A DNA stretch of 64,000 nucleotides from Vibrio penaeicida (lineage in GTDB: Bacteria > Pseudomonadota > Gammaproteobacteria > Enterobacterales > Vibrionaceae), in the NCBI RefSeq assembly GCF_019977755.1, contig NZ_AP025144.1, forward strand, positions 434,001 to 498,000. The letters are read 5' to 3'. The notes beneath the pieces were generated by a model. That model ran no database searches. It saw only the letters and a list, made by a program, of their open reading frames with translations, and was not told where the DNA came from. Made by a program: the position numbers and the translations under genes. Shown piece after piece: positions 52,187 through 60,903 of this stretch (within the stretch, counting starts at the first letter, position 1; each line of letters starts with the position of its first letter).

Positions 52187-53332
52187 TTACTCAAACGTCT
52201 GCCTTGGGGCTAACAGCTCATACACAAAGAACACCAACAGCGCACAACCAAAGGTGATCAACACAGTAGTCATTCCTTCCGATCCCATCCAGTCGAGCAT
52301 AAAGCCGATCACCAGTAAGCCCGTCATGCCGCCTAACGAATCCATAATGGTGTAGCTCATATTGGCGCTCATCTGATCTTGCTGACAGAAGCGCTCGCCT
52401 ACCGCCGTTAAGCCAATGGCGTAAATTCCTCCCATTGAACCTCCCCAGAAAAACAGCAGCGTCAGTGCCAGCCAGTATTCGGTGTACACCGCCAGAGAAA
52501 GGTACACCGCGCACACCACCGAGGTAAAAATGCAGCCCAACACCACAATGCTGCGGTTGAGAAAAGACGCTCCAGTGCTAACAAAAATGCCAAGGGTGAC
52601 GCTACCAAACATAAACATGGTCAGCAGAAGCTGCGACTGTGATTCGGTGAGCGCGTTTTCCATACCATATAAGGTGAGAAAAGAGGGCAACCCAAAGAAG
52701 CTGATGCCGCCAACAAACGCTGAAACTAAAATAACTTTGGCGTGGCGCAGCGCAAACCTTACCCGAACGGTTCCCGCATTGTCGGAAGACTGCGTTTTTT
52801 GCCCCGCAATCAGCAAAAACACAAAGGGCAAGCTGGTGATGATGGCGCTGGTTTCCAGTTGCCATTCGGGGTCGATATACGGCAGTTGCAGCAGTAATGG
52901 CCCCAGTGCAAGCCCGCCAGACAACGCCGCCGAAAATAACCCCATCACCAAACCTTTTAGCTTGCCTTGAATACAGGTGTTTAATGAGGTTTGGATAATC
53001 ACCAGCATCATCCCTGTGGATGCGCCGTAGCAAAAAATACCCACCATCCATAACGGGTAGTGTTGGCTGTGAGAGAGCAAAATAAGGCTCGATGCCCGAA
53101 GTGCCGACATCAGAAGAATGGAGGGAGACAGCCCCCATTTTTCCACGCAACGAGAAAGGGGACGATAAAGCAAAAGGATACCGATGATCTCAAAACTCAT
53201 GGCAAACCCAATTAAGGTATTGCCATAGCCTTGCTCACTCATGGTGAGCGGTATGGTGACGTAGTTAATGCCAGAGGAAAGCTGAACAAACAAGGTCGCG
53301 ATGATCAGTAAAAAAGGGGCGATTTTCGTCAT
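52187..53332 (-). CDS. MFS transporter, last gene of the amine-channel operon
   Basis: A 381-residue permease with about 12 membrane segments. MFS pattern: ATLFVQLSSGINYVTIPLTMSEQGYGNTLIGFAMSFEIIGILLLYRPLSRCVEKWG and central-loop switch around residue 170-180 (GQKTQSSDNAGTV). It overlaps the upstream gene by four bases (ATGA). Since its partners make and sense an amine, export or uptake of that amine (or its precursor amino acid) is likely. Substrate not proven. Confidence 0.88.
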   Translation of the reverse strand: MTKIAPFLLIIATLFVQLSSGINYVTIPLTMSEQGYGNTLIGFAMSFEIIGILLLYRPLSRCVEKWGLSPSILLMSALRASSLILLSHSQHYPLWMVGIFCYGASTGMMLVIIQTSLNTCIQGKLKGLVMGLFSAALSGGLALGPLLLQLPYIDPEWQLETSAIITSLPFVFLLIAGQKTQSSDNAGTVRVRFALRHAKVILVSAFVGGISFFGLPSFLTLYGMENALTESQSQLLLTMFMFGSVTLGIFVSTGASFLNRSIVVLGCIFTSVVCAVYLSLAVYTEYWLALTLLFFWGGSMGGIYAIGLTAVGERFCQQDQMSANMSYTIMDSLGGMTGLLVIGFMLDWMGSEGMTTVLITFGCALLVFFVYELLAPRQTFE

Positions 53333-54666
53333 TCCGTATTCTCCTTATACACTTTCCAAATCAGTTCGATTCGGTTTTTTTCACCCGAGACCAAGTCGAA
53401 GCCCATTTGCCTTAGGCGATTGATGGTGCTCATGATGCCGAGCTCGTCTGGGGATTGTTGTGCCATATAGGCGCTGCCCGTAATGTGTTCAAACTCGTTG
53501 GCTATCAAGGAATGTAGGGCACTGAGTTTAGAAGATGTATCCAAATAAAAATGAGTTGAAAATGCCCAGCAATCGAGGTGCTCTTTTAATAAGCTGGTCT
53601 CGGCTCTGAGCGGTTCCGATTGTGCTCTCGCCAGTTGGGCGTGTAATTGTGTTAACTCTTCCGTGATTTTATCGCTGGTGAACACCGCTTCTGTTTGCAT
53701 TGGGATGTGCCAGTCATGAAAACCTTTGCAACGTTTGTAGGTGTGTTGATCCAATGAGTGGAACCAATCCTGAACCGATTGCTTGTCTGATTGAAAGGCT
53801 AAGGGTCTCAAGCTTTGCGAGTAATGATAAAGCGCTCGAACACGTGGTGTGTGCTTCACCAAATCCCTTGGAATACGCTTGTAAAAATACGTCGTTAATC
53901 CCGACAGCAGTACATTTAAATGATGTGCACGAGAGAGCTTTTCTTTGGCGTTGGCTTCTCGATGGCGAATGATATTGAGGTGATTGACTTGCGAACGGCG
54001 TATCCACCAGATGATCATCCCAACAATCAGCCCCAAGAACAGAATGATGATCTTGGCTTTATCGAACACTCGTTCAATGCTCTCTAGCCTTTCTTGGAAA
54101 GCGCTCACTTCCAAATCCATGGCCAATACACCGGCAAAGTCCCCTTCGTTACTATAAAACGGTGCATACGCACTGATGAAACTGCCCCATTGGTCGCTGT
54201 AGGTGCTGATCTCAATGCTGTATCGCTCGAGTGAGCGTTTTAACTCGACTGGCGCATCGTCATACAGGGTCATCAGGGCGGGGGGAGGGTCAGGCAAACC
54301 ATCGCCATCGGCGTCATTTTGTGGGCTTGGGTTCACCATAAAGTAGACGTTGCCATCTTTGAGCACGCTGGTGTAAATGTAGCGAACATCCGCGGCGGAA
54401 CGTCGGATTTTCTCCATTTTCTCAGCCATGGCTTGATAGTTTGCATCGGACGCTTTGGTGCTTTCATCAAAGGTAAGATGCATTGCGCCATCAAGCGTTG
54501 AAGCCGAGGTTTTCACTGTCGAAATCAGCCCTATTTTGATTTGGTCTTCCAACGCATTGAGCGATTTGGAATAGAGCAAGTAGGTGGTGACCCCGAGCAG
54601 TAAGATGAAGATGGATGAACAGATCACCGCTTCAATGATGGTCTGTAAAGATTTGGATGGTCTCAT
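53329..54666 (-). CDS. Membrane sensor with Cache domain and unknown C-terminal domain
   Basis: A 445-residue protein from ATG 54666 (MRPSKSLQTIIEAVICSSIF). Residues about 12-35 and 230-252 are membrane helices that flank a periplasmic Cache-type sensor domain (DVRYIYTSVLKDGNVYFMVNPSPQNDADGDGLPDPPPALMTLY, YSIEISTYSDQWGSFISAYAPFYSNEGDFAGVLAMDLEV). Residues about 255-445 show no kinase, GGDEF or HTH pattern I recognise. It overlaps both flanking genes, so it is part of the operon. It may sense the same ligand as the channel. Confidence 0.8.
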   Translation of the reverse strand: MRPSKSLQTIIEAVICSSIFILLLGVTTYLLYSKSLNALEDQIKIGLISTVKTSASTLDGAMHLTFDESTKASDANYQAMAEKMEKIRRSAADVRYIYTSVLKDGNVYFMVNPSPQNDADGDGLPDPPPALMTLYDDAPVELKRSLERYSIEISTYSDQWGSFISAYAPFYSNEGDFAGVLAMDLEVSAFQERLESIERVFDKAKIIILFLGLIVGMIIWWIRRSQVNHLNIIRHREANAKEKLSRAHHLNVLLSGLTTYFYKRIPRDLVKHTPRVRALYHYSQSLRPLAFQSDKQSVQDWFHSLDQHTYKRCKGFHDWHIPMQTEAVFTSDKITEELTQLHAQLARAQSEPLRAETSLLKEHLDCWAFSTHFYLDTSSKLSALHSLIANEFEHITGSAYMAQQSPDELGIMSTINRLRQMGFDLVSGEKNRIELIWKVYKENTE

Positions 54667-55658
54667 AGCTGGCTGTTTACTCCGATCAAGATGGCTATCG
54701 CGGCAAGGAAAAAGGTCGGGAATGCGGTTCGGCAATATGGAATTAAAGCGTGGGTAGTTTTGCCTTTTTCTTCGCGGATTTTGACGAACACGATGATCAA
54801 AATGGCGGCGAAAATACTGACGTATCCCATGATGATCATGCGCTCAATGAATGTGGTGTAGGGCAGCCGTGGCAGTAGGCTACTGGTGTAGAAGGTATAC
54901 GCCACAACCGTCAGCATCATGGTGAATGACGTCATCAGGCGCTCGGAAAACCCTTCAATCCAAAATACCGCCCAGCTCGCGACCAATATTAACGACAGCG
55001 GAAGAATAAACTGCCAAAGGTAATAGTTCGGTTTTCTGTTGGCATCAATGGTCACGGTTAAGCGGGAGTAGTAGGTGCTTTCGGTATCATCCAAATGGTG
55101 GTAGCTGTGTTGGCTCACTTTCGCGGTGGGGGTACTTTCCATATCCCATTCGCTGATGATTTTGTTGGTTAGTTCCTCCACATACACACTGGCGTCACCA
55201 AACTTTAAGCGTTCTTGATCGAACGAAAAGGGTTCCATGATGATTTCAAAAGACTGGCGATCAAACGGGAAGCGGCGAAAGTCCATTTCTGTGGTGAAGG
55301 TGCCTTGAAATCGCTCGTTATAGGTAATATCGCCATTGCTGGCGATCACCAAGCGCTTATTAGGGGTGAGGCGTTGCCCTATGATGTTGATGAATTCAAA
55401 CGCGGGCACCCACGAGCCTTCTTCAAGCAGTTTGTCTAGGTGCTGATTTTCTATCAATCGAACTCCCGATTTTGGCTTAAGAGGGTGCTTAACGTCTTGC
55501 CAAGTGGCTACGAGGTAACCATCGATTTTGTAGGTTTGATCAATGGTGTTCACACCGTAAATTTTATTGATCGAAAACGAGGTGTGAATGACGTGCTGTG
55601 CCTTTGTTGAAAAAGACAAAAAGACCAGGAAACACAGCAATGGAAATAACGTTTTCAT
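54663..55658 (-). CDS. Pentameric ligand-gated ion channel (ELIC type)
   Basis: A 331-residue Cys-loop-superfamily channel with signal peptide (MKTLFPLLCFLVFLSFSTKA). It is clearly related to ELIC of Dickeya (Erwinia) chrysanthemi: INKIYGVNTIDQTYKIDGYL, VPAFEFINIIG, NKRLVIASNGDITYNERFQGTF, FRRFPFDRQSFEI, and TM1-TM3 stretch NYYLWQFILPLSLILVASW, FSERLMTSFTMMLTVVAYTFYTSSLLPRLPY. ELIC binding-site residues appear conserved: Glu in PAFEF, Arg in NKRL, Asn in YNERF, Glu-Pro-Phe (EPFSF), aromatic Tyr in SYHHL; ELIC Phe188 is Tyr here. ELIC is gated by primary amines. It overlaps both neighbours by 4 bases, within a decarboxylase operon. Confidence 0.93.
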   Translation of the reverse strand: MKTLFPLLCFLVFLSFSTKAQHVIHTSFSINKIYGVNTIDQTYKIDGYLVATWQDVKHPLKPKSGVRLIENQHLDKLLEEGSWVPAFEFINIIGQRLTPNKRLVIASNGDITYNERFQGTFTTEMDFRRFPFDRQSFEIIMEPFSFDQERLKFGDASVYVEELTNKIISEWDMESTPTAKVSQHSYHHLDDTESTYYSRLTVTIDANRKPNYYLWQFILPLSLILVASWAVFWIEGFSERLMTSFTMMLTVVAYTFYTSSLLPRLPYTTFIERMIIMGYVSIFAAILIIVFVKIREEKGKTTHALIPYCRTAFPTFFLAAIAILIGVNSQL

Positions 55659-57151
55659 GGGCTCTCCTTTAGAGTGTTTGGGTGAATAGGACTGGGTTGA
55701 TGGTGAACCGAGCGAGATTGAGGTCGATAAAAGTTTGGCTGGCTAACCAAGGGGTTGAGCGTCGGTAATGTATGGGGTTCAAACGCATTAGAGGCGGAGA
55801 GTTCAGCCAAAAATTGATCAATCAAAGGGCGCTGAACATGGCTCAGTAACACGGCGTGGCTAAAGCGTTGTGGCTTGCCTTCTATCAATATGTACTCTTG
55901 CGCGAGGGAATATTTCTTATTGATATGAGCAGATGGCGACGAGAACCGAACAATGTTGGCACCAGGCATTCGAGGTAATACGATGAACTTCTGTTGCTGT
56001 AGGCGTTTTGAATTCGCGAGCTGTTGCAGTGCGGCTTGTAAGTATTCAGTATTACTTTCATTTTGCTGAGCGATCTGTTTTAGCCCTTGAGTGCCAAGGG
56101 AAGTGAGCCGTTCCCAGAGATAAAGGGAGTAAAGCCCTTGTCGAGACCCCGCAATGGTGGAATCACGTCCAGCTATGTAGGTTGGGCGATTGGATGAGCC
56201 GACTTTGTACCTTTCCTGCATCAGGAAAATACCGCAGCTCCACGGTGCGCCGAGCCATTTATATGGGCTGGTACACATCGACATCACCTCTCGGTGGCGA
56301 AACTCATAAGGTTCTGAAGAGACAGAAAAAGGATCCGATTGCAGAAACGGTGAGAAATTGGCCGAGAGAGCGCCATCGACGTGCACCCAGTAACGTCGAT
56401 TGCATTCTGTGTTGACGCCCAATAGAGGTTTTAATGTGGTCAGTATGCGAAAAATGGCATCACTGCCACCGCTGAAGGTGGTGCCGTGATTCAAAAATAA
56501 AATAACCGGATGCTGTCGCTCTACAAAAAATTCGGTGAGACGATATAAGTCTTGCTCGATAACCGACCCGTATTCATCTACCGTGAGGCTTTTCTGCCAA
56601 TCCCCTTGGTTAATGGGGCAAGTGCCGAGCTTTTCACCGACTTGGTTGAAGGTGGGGATACCTAACATTTGGCAAGCTTTATAAATCGAGTAATGCGTAC
56701 AGGATGAGCTGATTAACACTGGCGGGTTTGGCACATGCACCGATTTTTCATACCCTTCTACGGCACTACCGCTTAAGTAATCCCTAGCATTCCATAGGGC
56801 ATATAAGTTGCCTTCTGTGGAGCCCATTGCAGTGACGTAACCCCAATAATTTCGCTGCGAGTTAGGCATCGTCATGCCCCACAATCGGGCGTAATAATCG
56901 AGCACAGCACGCTCAAATTGCTTGGCATTGATTTGATAAGACCCCTCTTCATACCCATCACCAAGGTTGAGTAAATTTAGTGATAAAAAGGGGCGCATTT
57001 CAGGTGGAAAAATGACTTCCTGGTTGGTTTGATAGCCTAAAAAATGCGTTTTTTTTAGGCGCATTTCATCCAAGTAATTCCCCAAAATATGGTTTTTTTC
57101 GGATGTCGATATGCCATTTTCACAGATGGATAAATAGTGAGGAAAGCTCAT
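55655..57151 (-). CDS. PLP-dependent amino acid decarboxylase (group II, histidine-decarboxylase-like)
   Basis: A 498-residue enzyme from ATG 57151 (RBS GAGG). It belongs to the pyridoxal-dependent decarboxylase family: GYVTAMGSTEGNLYALWNAR, SSCTHYSIYKACQMLGI, VHVDGALSANFSPFL (PLP-contact Asp) and the PLP lysine in TSPYKWLGAPWSCGIFLM, followed by RPTYIAGRDSTIAGSRQG. Product is an amine: histamine is the first candidate from family similarity, but substrate is not determinable. It overlaps the ion channel start as ATGA. It would make the ligand in the cytoplasm. Confidence 0.9.
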   Translation of the reverse strand: MSFPHYLSICENGISTSEKNHILGNYLDEMRLKKTHFLGYQTNQEVIFPPEMRPFLSLNLLNLGDGYEEGSYQINAKQFERAVLDYYARLWGMTMPNSQRNYWGYVTAMGSTEGNLYALWNARDYLSGSAVEGYEKSVHVPNPPVLISSSCTHYSIYKACQMLGIPTFNQVGEKLGTCPINQGDWQKSLTVDEYGSVIEQDLYRLTEFFVERQHPVILFLNHGTTFSGGSDAIFRILTTLKPLLGVNTECNRRYWVHVDGALSANFSPFLQSDPFSVSSEPYEFRHREVMSMCTSPYKWLGAPWSCGIFLMQERYKVGSSNRPTYIAGRDSTIAGSRQGLYSLYLWERLTSLGTQGLKQIAQQNESNTEYLQAALQQLANSKRLQQQKFIVLPRMPGANIVRFSSPSAHINKKYSLAQEYILIEGKPQRFSHAVLLSHVQRPLIDQFLAELSASNAFEPHTLPTLNPLVSQPNFYRPQSRSVHHQPSPIHPNTLKESP

Positions 57152-57179
57152 AGATGCCTCAGAATATTTGAACGAATGT

Positions 57180-57196
57180 CTCGTTAATTTAGCGAG
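57180..57196. promoter_or_regulatory. Candidate operator before amine-channel operon
   Basis: CTCGTTAATTTAGCGAG is an imperfect palindrome (7 of 8 in each arm) 29 bases upstream of the decarboxylase ATG. It is in the right place for a transcriptional repressor or activator; no regulator gene is next to the operon. Confidence 0.45.
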
Positions 57197-57314
57197 GCTT
57201 ACCCGTTCAAGCGTGGGCAATGCTGCGTTTAAATCGGGGTTTAAAAAGGAATGGTCATAAATGTGAGCCTTTCGAGTGATTTTCTGGCGTTAGATTGCGC
57301 TTGGGATTAGCTGC

Positions 57315-57331
57315 CGGTACTTGTGATACCG
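57315..57331. repeat. Weak hairpin between clusters
   Basis: CGGTA / TACCG with a 7-base loop, downstream of the 57359 gene. Too weak to call a terminator firmly. Confidence 0.3.
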
Positions 57332-57358
57332 ACAGGTCTGGTGATGAAGCGAACCGAT

Positions 57359-58315
57359 TTAAGACGCCATAGCCCATAGGGCAGCGTCTTCCATTTTGTG
57401 GAGATTGAGCGTGTGTTGGTGAGTGGCGCTGGCTAAATCAAAATCGGAAATGATGTCGGAACGAAATGCCAAGCCCAGCTCAATGCATTGAATTTGCTGA
57501 TTGCACGGGTAATAGCTGATTTGTTCGCTCAACGAATGGAGATGGTGTGATTCCTCTCTATTGAAATTGAGGTGTTCTAACAGTTCTTTTACCGTTGGAT
57601 ACATGGGTTTGTTCTGCTGTCTGTCCTCTGTGCTTTTTGCAAAGCTTTCCTCCCATTGAAAGGTGGTGCCAAACAAATAACAGCGAATGGCATGCATCAG
57701 TAACCAGTAGGTTGATTTGATGTTTCCACCAACGTGTTTTTGGTGGCTTTTCCAATAGAAATAGAGCGCAGCAATGAATTTGCTTTGTGCTTGGCTGTCG
57801 GTGTCCATCATAGCCAACATTATGGCTTGGTTGATTTTATGTGGGCGTGGGATTGCTTTAGCCACTTTCGATGTACCTTTATCGCTCGATGCCTTTTTTG
57901 TGAACGATGGCTTTGTTGTAAATGGTGGCTTCGTTGTGAATGATGATGTGTAGCGAGCAGATTTGGTCGAAAACGGAGATGACCGGCGCAAGCCAAGCCG
58001 TAAACCTCTTTCGTTTAATTTACCTCCACCCAACCAGTCGACGTGATTCAGTGGGTTGATTGGGCGAACGAACGTATTCATAGCACGTGATTCCGGTTCA
58101 ACAATCGCACTAGAATGCATGGCATGTGATTGTATTACTTCGGATTCGGGTACAAAGGTTTTGGGCTTTGTACTGGATGCGGAACACGGCTCTGAGTGTG
58201 GGCTTGAAAGGTGGATATACGCCAACTGATAAGCCAACTGCTGCGCAATTCCGGGCTCTGCTCCTGCCATTAATGCGGCGCTGAACGCCGCATAGTACAT
58301 GTCGTCTGAACTCAT
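57359..58315 (-). CDS. Unknown protein, low-complexity middle
   Basis: A 318-residue protein. N-terminal helix MYYAAFSAALMAGAEPGIAQQLAYQLAYI, a Ser/Lys/Thr-rich middle with repeated SFTTKP units (about residues 120-150), and a folded C-terminal half (NQAIMLAMMDTDSQAQSKFIAALYFYWKSHQKH...) . No recognised family. RBS AAGGAG before ATG 58315; only 4 bases after its neighbour. No signal peptide. Confidence 0.65.
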   Translation of the reverse strand: MSSDDMYYAAFSAALMAGAEPGIAQQLAYQLAYIHLSSPHSEPCSASSTKPKTFVPESEVIQSHAMHSSAIVEPESRAMNTFVRPINPLNHVDWLGGGKLNERGLRLGLRRSSPFSTKSARYTSSFTTKPPFTTKPSFTKKASSDKGTSKVAKAIPRPHKINQAIMLAMMDTDSQAQSKFIAALYFYWKSHQKHVGGNIKSTYWLLMHAIRCYLFGTTFQWEESFAKSTEDRQQNKPMYPTVKELLEHLNFNREESHHLHSLSEQISYYPCNQQIQCIELGLAFRSDIISDFDLASATHQHTLNLHKMEDAALWAMAS

Positions 58316-58319
58316 GGCA

Positions 58320-59042
58320 TTACTCCTTACTGGAGAGAGAGTCCGGCGCGTTTAACGCTTTGATACTGCTGTTATATTGAGGCAATGCTTCGACAAAGCG
58401 ATTGATGACTTGCTCCGCGGTGGTGGCTTCGATGGGTTTTTCATTAATGTAGGTATCGACTTCGGTACGAATGTGCCCACCAGTCAGCGCGTCTTTTTCT
58501 CTTTGAATCACTATCGCATGCACCGATTGGCAAAACGCAAACGGATCGGTTTTGCAATAAATACGATGCTGGCTGCCCGTGTTGCCACTTTCTGGGTAAC
58601 GTGCAGAGGCATAAGACACCATATAGGGCTGGGTACTCCGATCATTACCGATGAGCTCTTCGCAAGAAAATAGGACGAAATCGGTAGAGCGATAGCGATC
58701 CATCATGTCATTGCAAATGGGCAAGTCAGCTTCTATGGCAAGGTTGTAGTCGCAGAAGAATACGTCCACTCCCGGAATTAAGCTTGAAATCATGGTGTCG
58801 AATGCGGATTGCAGCCCTTCTGGTAGTTCATCATCGTCGGGGAGCTGCTCAAATTCTTGTGAAGTGACTGAGTAAGAAGCGCGCCACTTGGCGAGTAATT
58901 CTTGCCCGTTACCGTTATCTCTGAATTTGTAGGCAACTTTATAACCACTGTCGAACATGTCTTCGACATCCGGCTGGTCTGTTAAAAAAGCGAATTGGCG
59001 TCCGTCAGACGCTTCACATAAGCGAAAAAGTAGTTGTCTCAT
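58320..59042 (-). CDS. Unknown protein with receiver-like stretch
   Basis: A 240-residue soluble protein. The segment GVDVFFCDYNLAIEADLPICNDMMDRYRSTDFVLFSCEEL (about residues 90-128) looks like strand-Asp-loop-helix of a receiver (CheY-like) domain, with Asp at the phospho-acceptor position and a strand with Ser (FVLFS). N-terminal acidic pair typical of CheY was not clear, so the match is weak. RBS AGGAG before ATG 59042. Confidence 0.6.
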   Translation of the reverse strand: MRQLLFRLCEASDGRQFAFLTDQPDVEDMFDSGYKVAYKFRDNGNGQELLAKWRASYSVTSQEFEQLPDDDELPEGLQSAFDTMISSLIPGVDVFFCDYNLAIEADLPICNDMMDRYRSTDFVLFSCEELIGNDRSTQPYMVSYASARYPESGNTGSQHRIYCKTDPFAFCQSVHAIVIQREKDALTGGHIRTEVDTYINEKPIEATTAEQVINRFVEALPQYNSSIKALNAPDSLSSKE

Positions 59043-59127
59043 GGTGATCTCCTGTTGAGGTATAACCTCTACAGAATAATCAAGCGTAGTAATGAGTTCT
59101 TGGCGTAATGGAGGAAAAGGTAGGGGG

Positions 59128-59988
59128 TTACGGGTAGTTTTCAGACATTAGGCTTGGCGCGATACCCGACAATTTTCTAAGATGAGGACCAACGTGTTTT
59201 CTCTTGTCTTCTAATGTTTCCGATTTCTTGATTGCTTCATTTTTTGCGGCTGGTGGCGCAGAGGAAAAAGTGGTTTCCTGTCGTTCGCTTTTCCTTTCAG
59301 CGTCGGGCGCTATTGAGGTATTAGGGGGCATTCCACATGATTGTTGAGAGGCACTGCACGTATCTAGGTTGACCGTTTCTGGGTCAACTCTCACTGGATG
59401 GACAAGCTCTGGTGTATGTGTGTTGATTTCATCAGGTGCTATCGAAATGGTGGTCTGTCCGGTAAAGCTCTCCTGCTGATATTCATTCCGAGTAAAGACC
59501 TCATCGGGCATGCCAGCCAGTGAATTCGACATGTCTTGCAGGTAATTTTTGTAAGGGTTAAATGCGTCATCAAAGGTGGCAACTTGGCTTTTTTCGTCGT
59601 ATTCCATCTGCGCGTCAACAACGGTTTTTTCTTCTTTCTTGACCGTGCTGTTTCTAGTTGCACAGTCGCCCTTTGCTAAATAGCTATTATCAGTGGTAAC
59701 GCTAACCTCGGACGAGCGGTCAGTTTGGTTTTTTGTAGTGCTAGGTTGGCCAACCGATGAATTTTCATTTGGACCAATATTCGCGGTGTCACCTAGTTTT
59801 ACTGAGACGGTTTCATCTATTTTTTGCTCATTATGAGCTTGATGTTGTTGATGACCGTGAGAGTGGCGAGACGACTTTTTAATGGTCGCAGCAGGAACAC
59901 GCTGGCGAATGACTGCTTTTTTCAATTTGGCTCGTGGTTTCAGCCGATAGCCATACGGAACCCAAATGATGCGTGTTCGCTGCTTCAT
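59128..59988 (-). CDS. Disordered protein of unknown function
   Basis: A 286-residue protein. It starts with a basic segment (MKQRTRIIWVPYGYRLKPRAKLKKAVIRQRV), then a long polar stretch rich in Ser, Thr, Gln, Asn, Glu, and a His-rich patch (SRHSHGHQQHQAH). No domain recognised; likely disordered. Its low complexity suggests a linker or secreted/packaged component. RBS GAGAGG before ATG 59988. Confidence 0.6.
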   Translation of the reverse strand: MKQRTRIIWVPYGYRLKPRAKLKKAVIRQRVPAATIKKSSRHSHGHQQHQAHNEQKIDETVSVKLGDTANIGPNENSSVGQPSTTKNQTDRSSEVSVTTDNSYLAKGDCATRNSTVKKEEKTVVDAQMEYDEKSQVATFDDAFNPYKNYLQDMSNSLAGMPDEVFTRNEYQQESFTGQTTISIAPDEINTHTPELVHPVRVDPETVNLDTCSASQQSCGMPPNTSIAPDAERKSERQETTFSSAPPAAKNEAIKKSETLEDKRKHVGPHLRKLSGIAPSLMSENYP

Positions 59989-60018
59989 AATGCCTCTCAG
60001 TGGTGTTGGTATATGTGG

Positions 60019-60318
60019 CTAAAGAATGGTTTGCGCTAGCGCGTGAAATGTCTTGTTCACCACTTTTTGGACGTCAGCCTTGGCCGCGATTTGCCAAGTC
60101 AGCATCTCTGCTTCTACGAGCAGCCTTTCTCTATCCAGTTCTAACTGGAATTCATCTTCACTGAGTTGCCCTTGTTTTTTTGCCATAAGCAACATCTCAA
60201 GTTCGCTCATTCGCTCGTCCGCGCACGATTTTAGTGCGCTGCTAAGCAAATCTTTCATTGGTGAGTCGTCTAACTGCGAGGTGACGGTATCGATCACGGA
60301 GTTAATACTTTCTTGCAT
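60019..60318 (-). CDS. Small helical protein
   Basis: A 99-residue, almost entirely helical, acidic protein (SSALKSCADERMSELEMLLMAKKQGQLSEDEFQLELDRERLLVEAEMLTWQIAAKADVQKVVNKTFHAL). No family recognised; potential four-helix or coiled-coil adaptor. RBS AAGGAT before ATG 60318, 15 bases after the lipoprotein gene stop. Confidence 0.65.
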   Translation of the reverse strand: MQESINSVIDTVTSQLDDSPMKDLLSSALKSCADERMSELEMLLMAKKQGQLSEDEFQLELDRERLLVEAEMLTWQIAAKADVQKVVNKTFHALAQTIL

Positions 60319-60333
60319 GACAATATCCTTACG

Positions 60334-60759
60334 TTATTTTTTGGCTAGTTCGCCTTCGATCAAGGCATCAAAAAGTCTTCGGTATTGGCTAGTGCGGCGG
60401 CTGATAATGAAATCGGAGAGGGTGTTGTTTTTCTTATGAGTGGCGTCGTCTTGTATCCAGAACCCCAAAAGAGTTTGGGTTTGCTTTAGAGATTCTGTGT
60501 TTTTCTCTCTTCGTTTTTGTCGTCTTTCTAAGCTTCGAATTTGTAGTAAAACCTCTTGGTAACGTTTCGCGAATAAGCGGTAATGCCTTTCTTCCATAGG
60601 GGTAAAAGACAAATCCATATAAAGCCTGTCGACTTCACGATCGATCATCTCGATTTGCTTTAACGTTTCGTTGTCGTAACTGGCAATAAACTGAAGTGCA
60701 CAGCCAGACAGCGCGAGTATAAGCGTGAACCAGCTGATGATGAGCAATTTGTTCTTCAT
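60334..60759 (-). CDS. Small lipoprotein with helical body
   Basis: A 141-residue lipoprotein from ATG 60759. Lipobox LILALSGC (Cys at about residue 20) after a basic-hydrophobic signal (MKNKLLIISWFTLILALSG). The mature part is charged and helical (EERHYRLFAKRYQEVLLQIRSLERRQKRREKN). Spanin-like or envelope-anchoring role is possible, since a muramidase is nearby. Confidence 0.7.
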   Translation of the reverse strand: MKNKLLIISWFTLILALSGCALQFIASYDNETLKQIEMIDREVDRLYMDLSFTPMEERHYRLFAKRYQEVLLQIRSLERRQKRREKNTESLKQTQTLLGFWIQDDATHKKNNTLSDFIISRRTSQYRRLFDALIEGELAKK

Positions 60760-60903
60760 GACCAAATCCAGAGTAGGGGGAATGTGTTTTCATCTTGGCT
60801 CAATAAAGGGTAGGAAAGCTCAGGGAAATGGACGAATTTGTTCGTTGTTTTTGCCAAGTTTTTATAAGGGCAGTGAAGTAGTGTTTTGGGTAGGAGGTCA
60901 GTT

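Noticed and set aside
52482..52970. 162-codon plus-strand frame and the parallel 49649-50071 frame
   Set aside because: Both are antisense shadows of the MFS gene and its truncated copy.
53714..54007. Frame inside the Cache-sensor gene
   Set aside because: Shadow in another reading phase with no RBS; the Cache-domain gene is the supported product.
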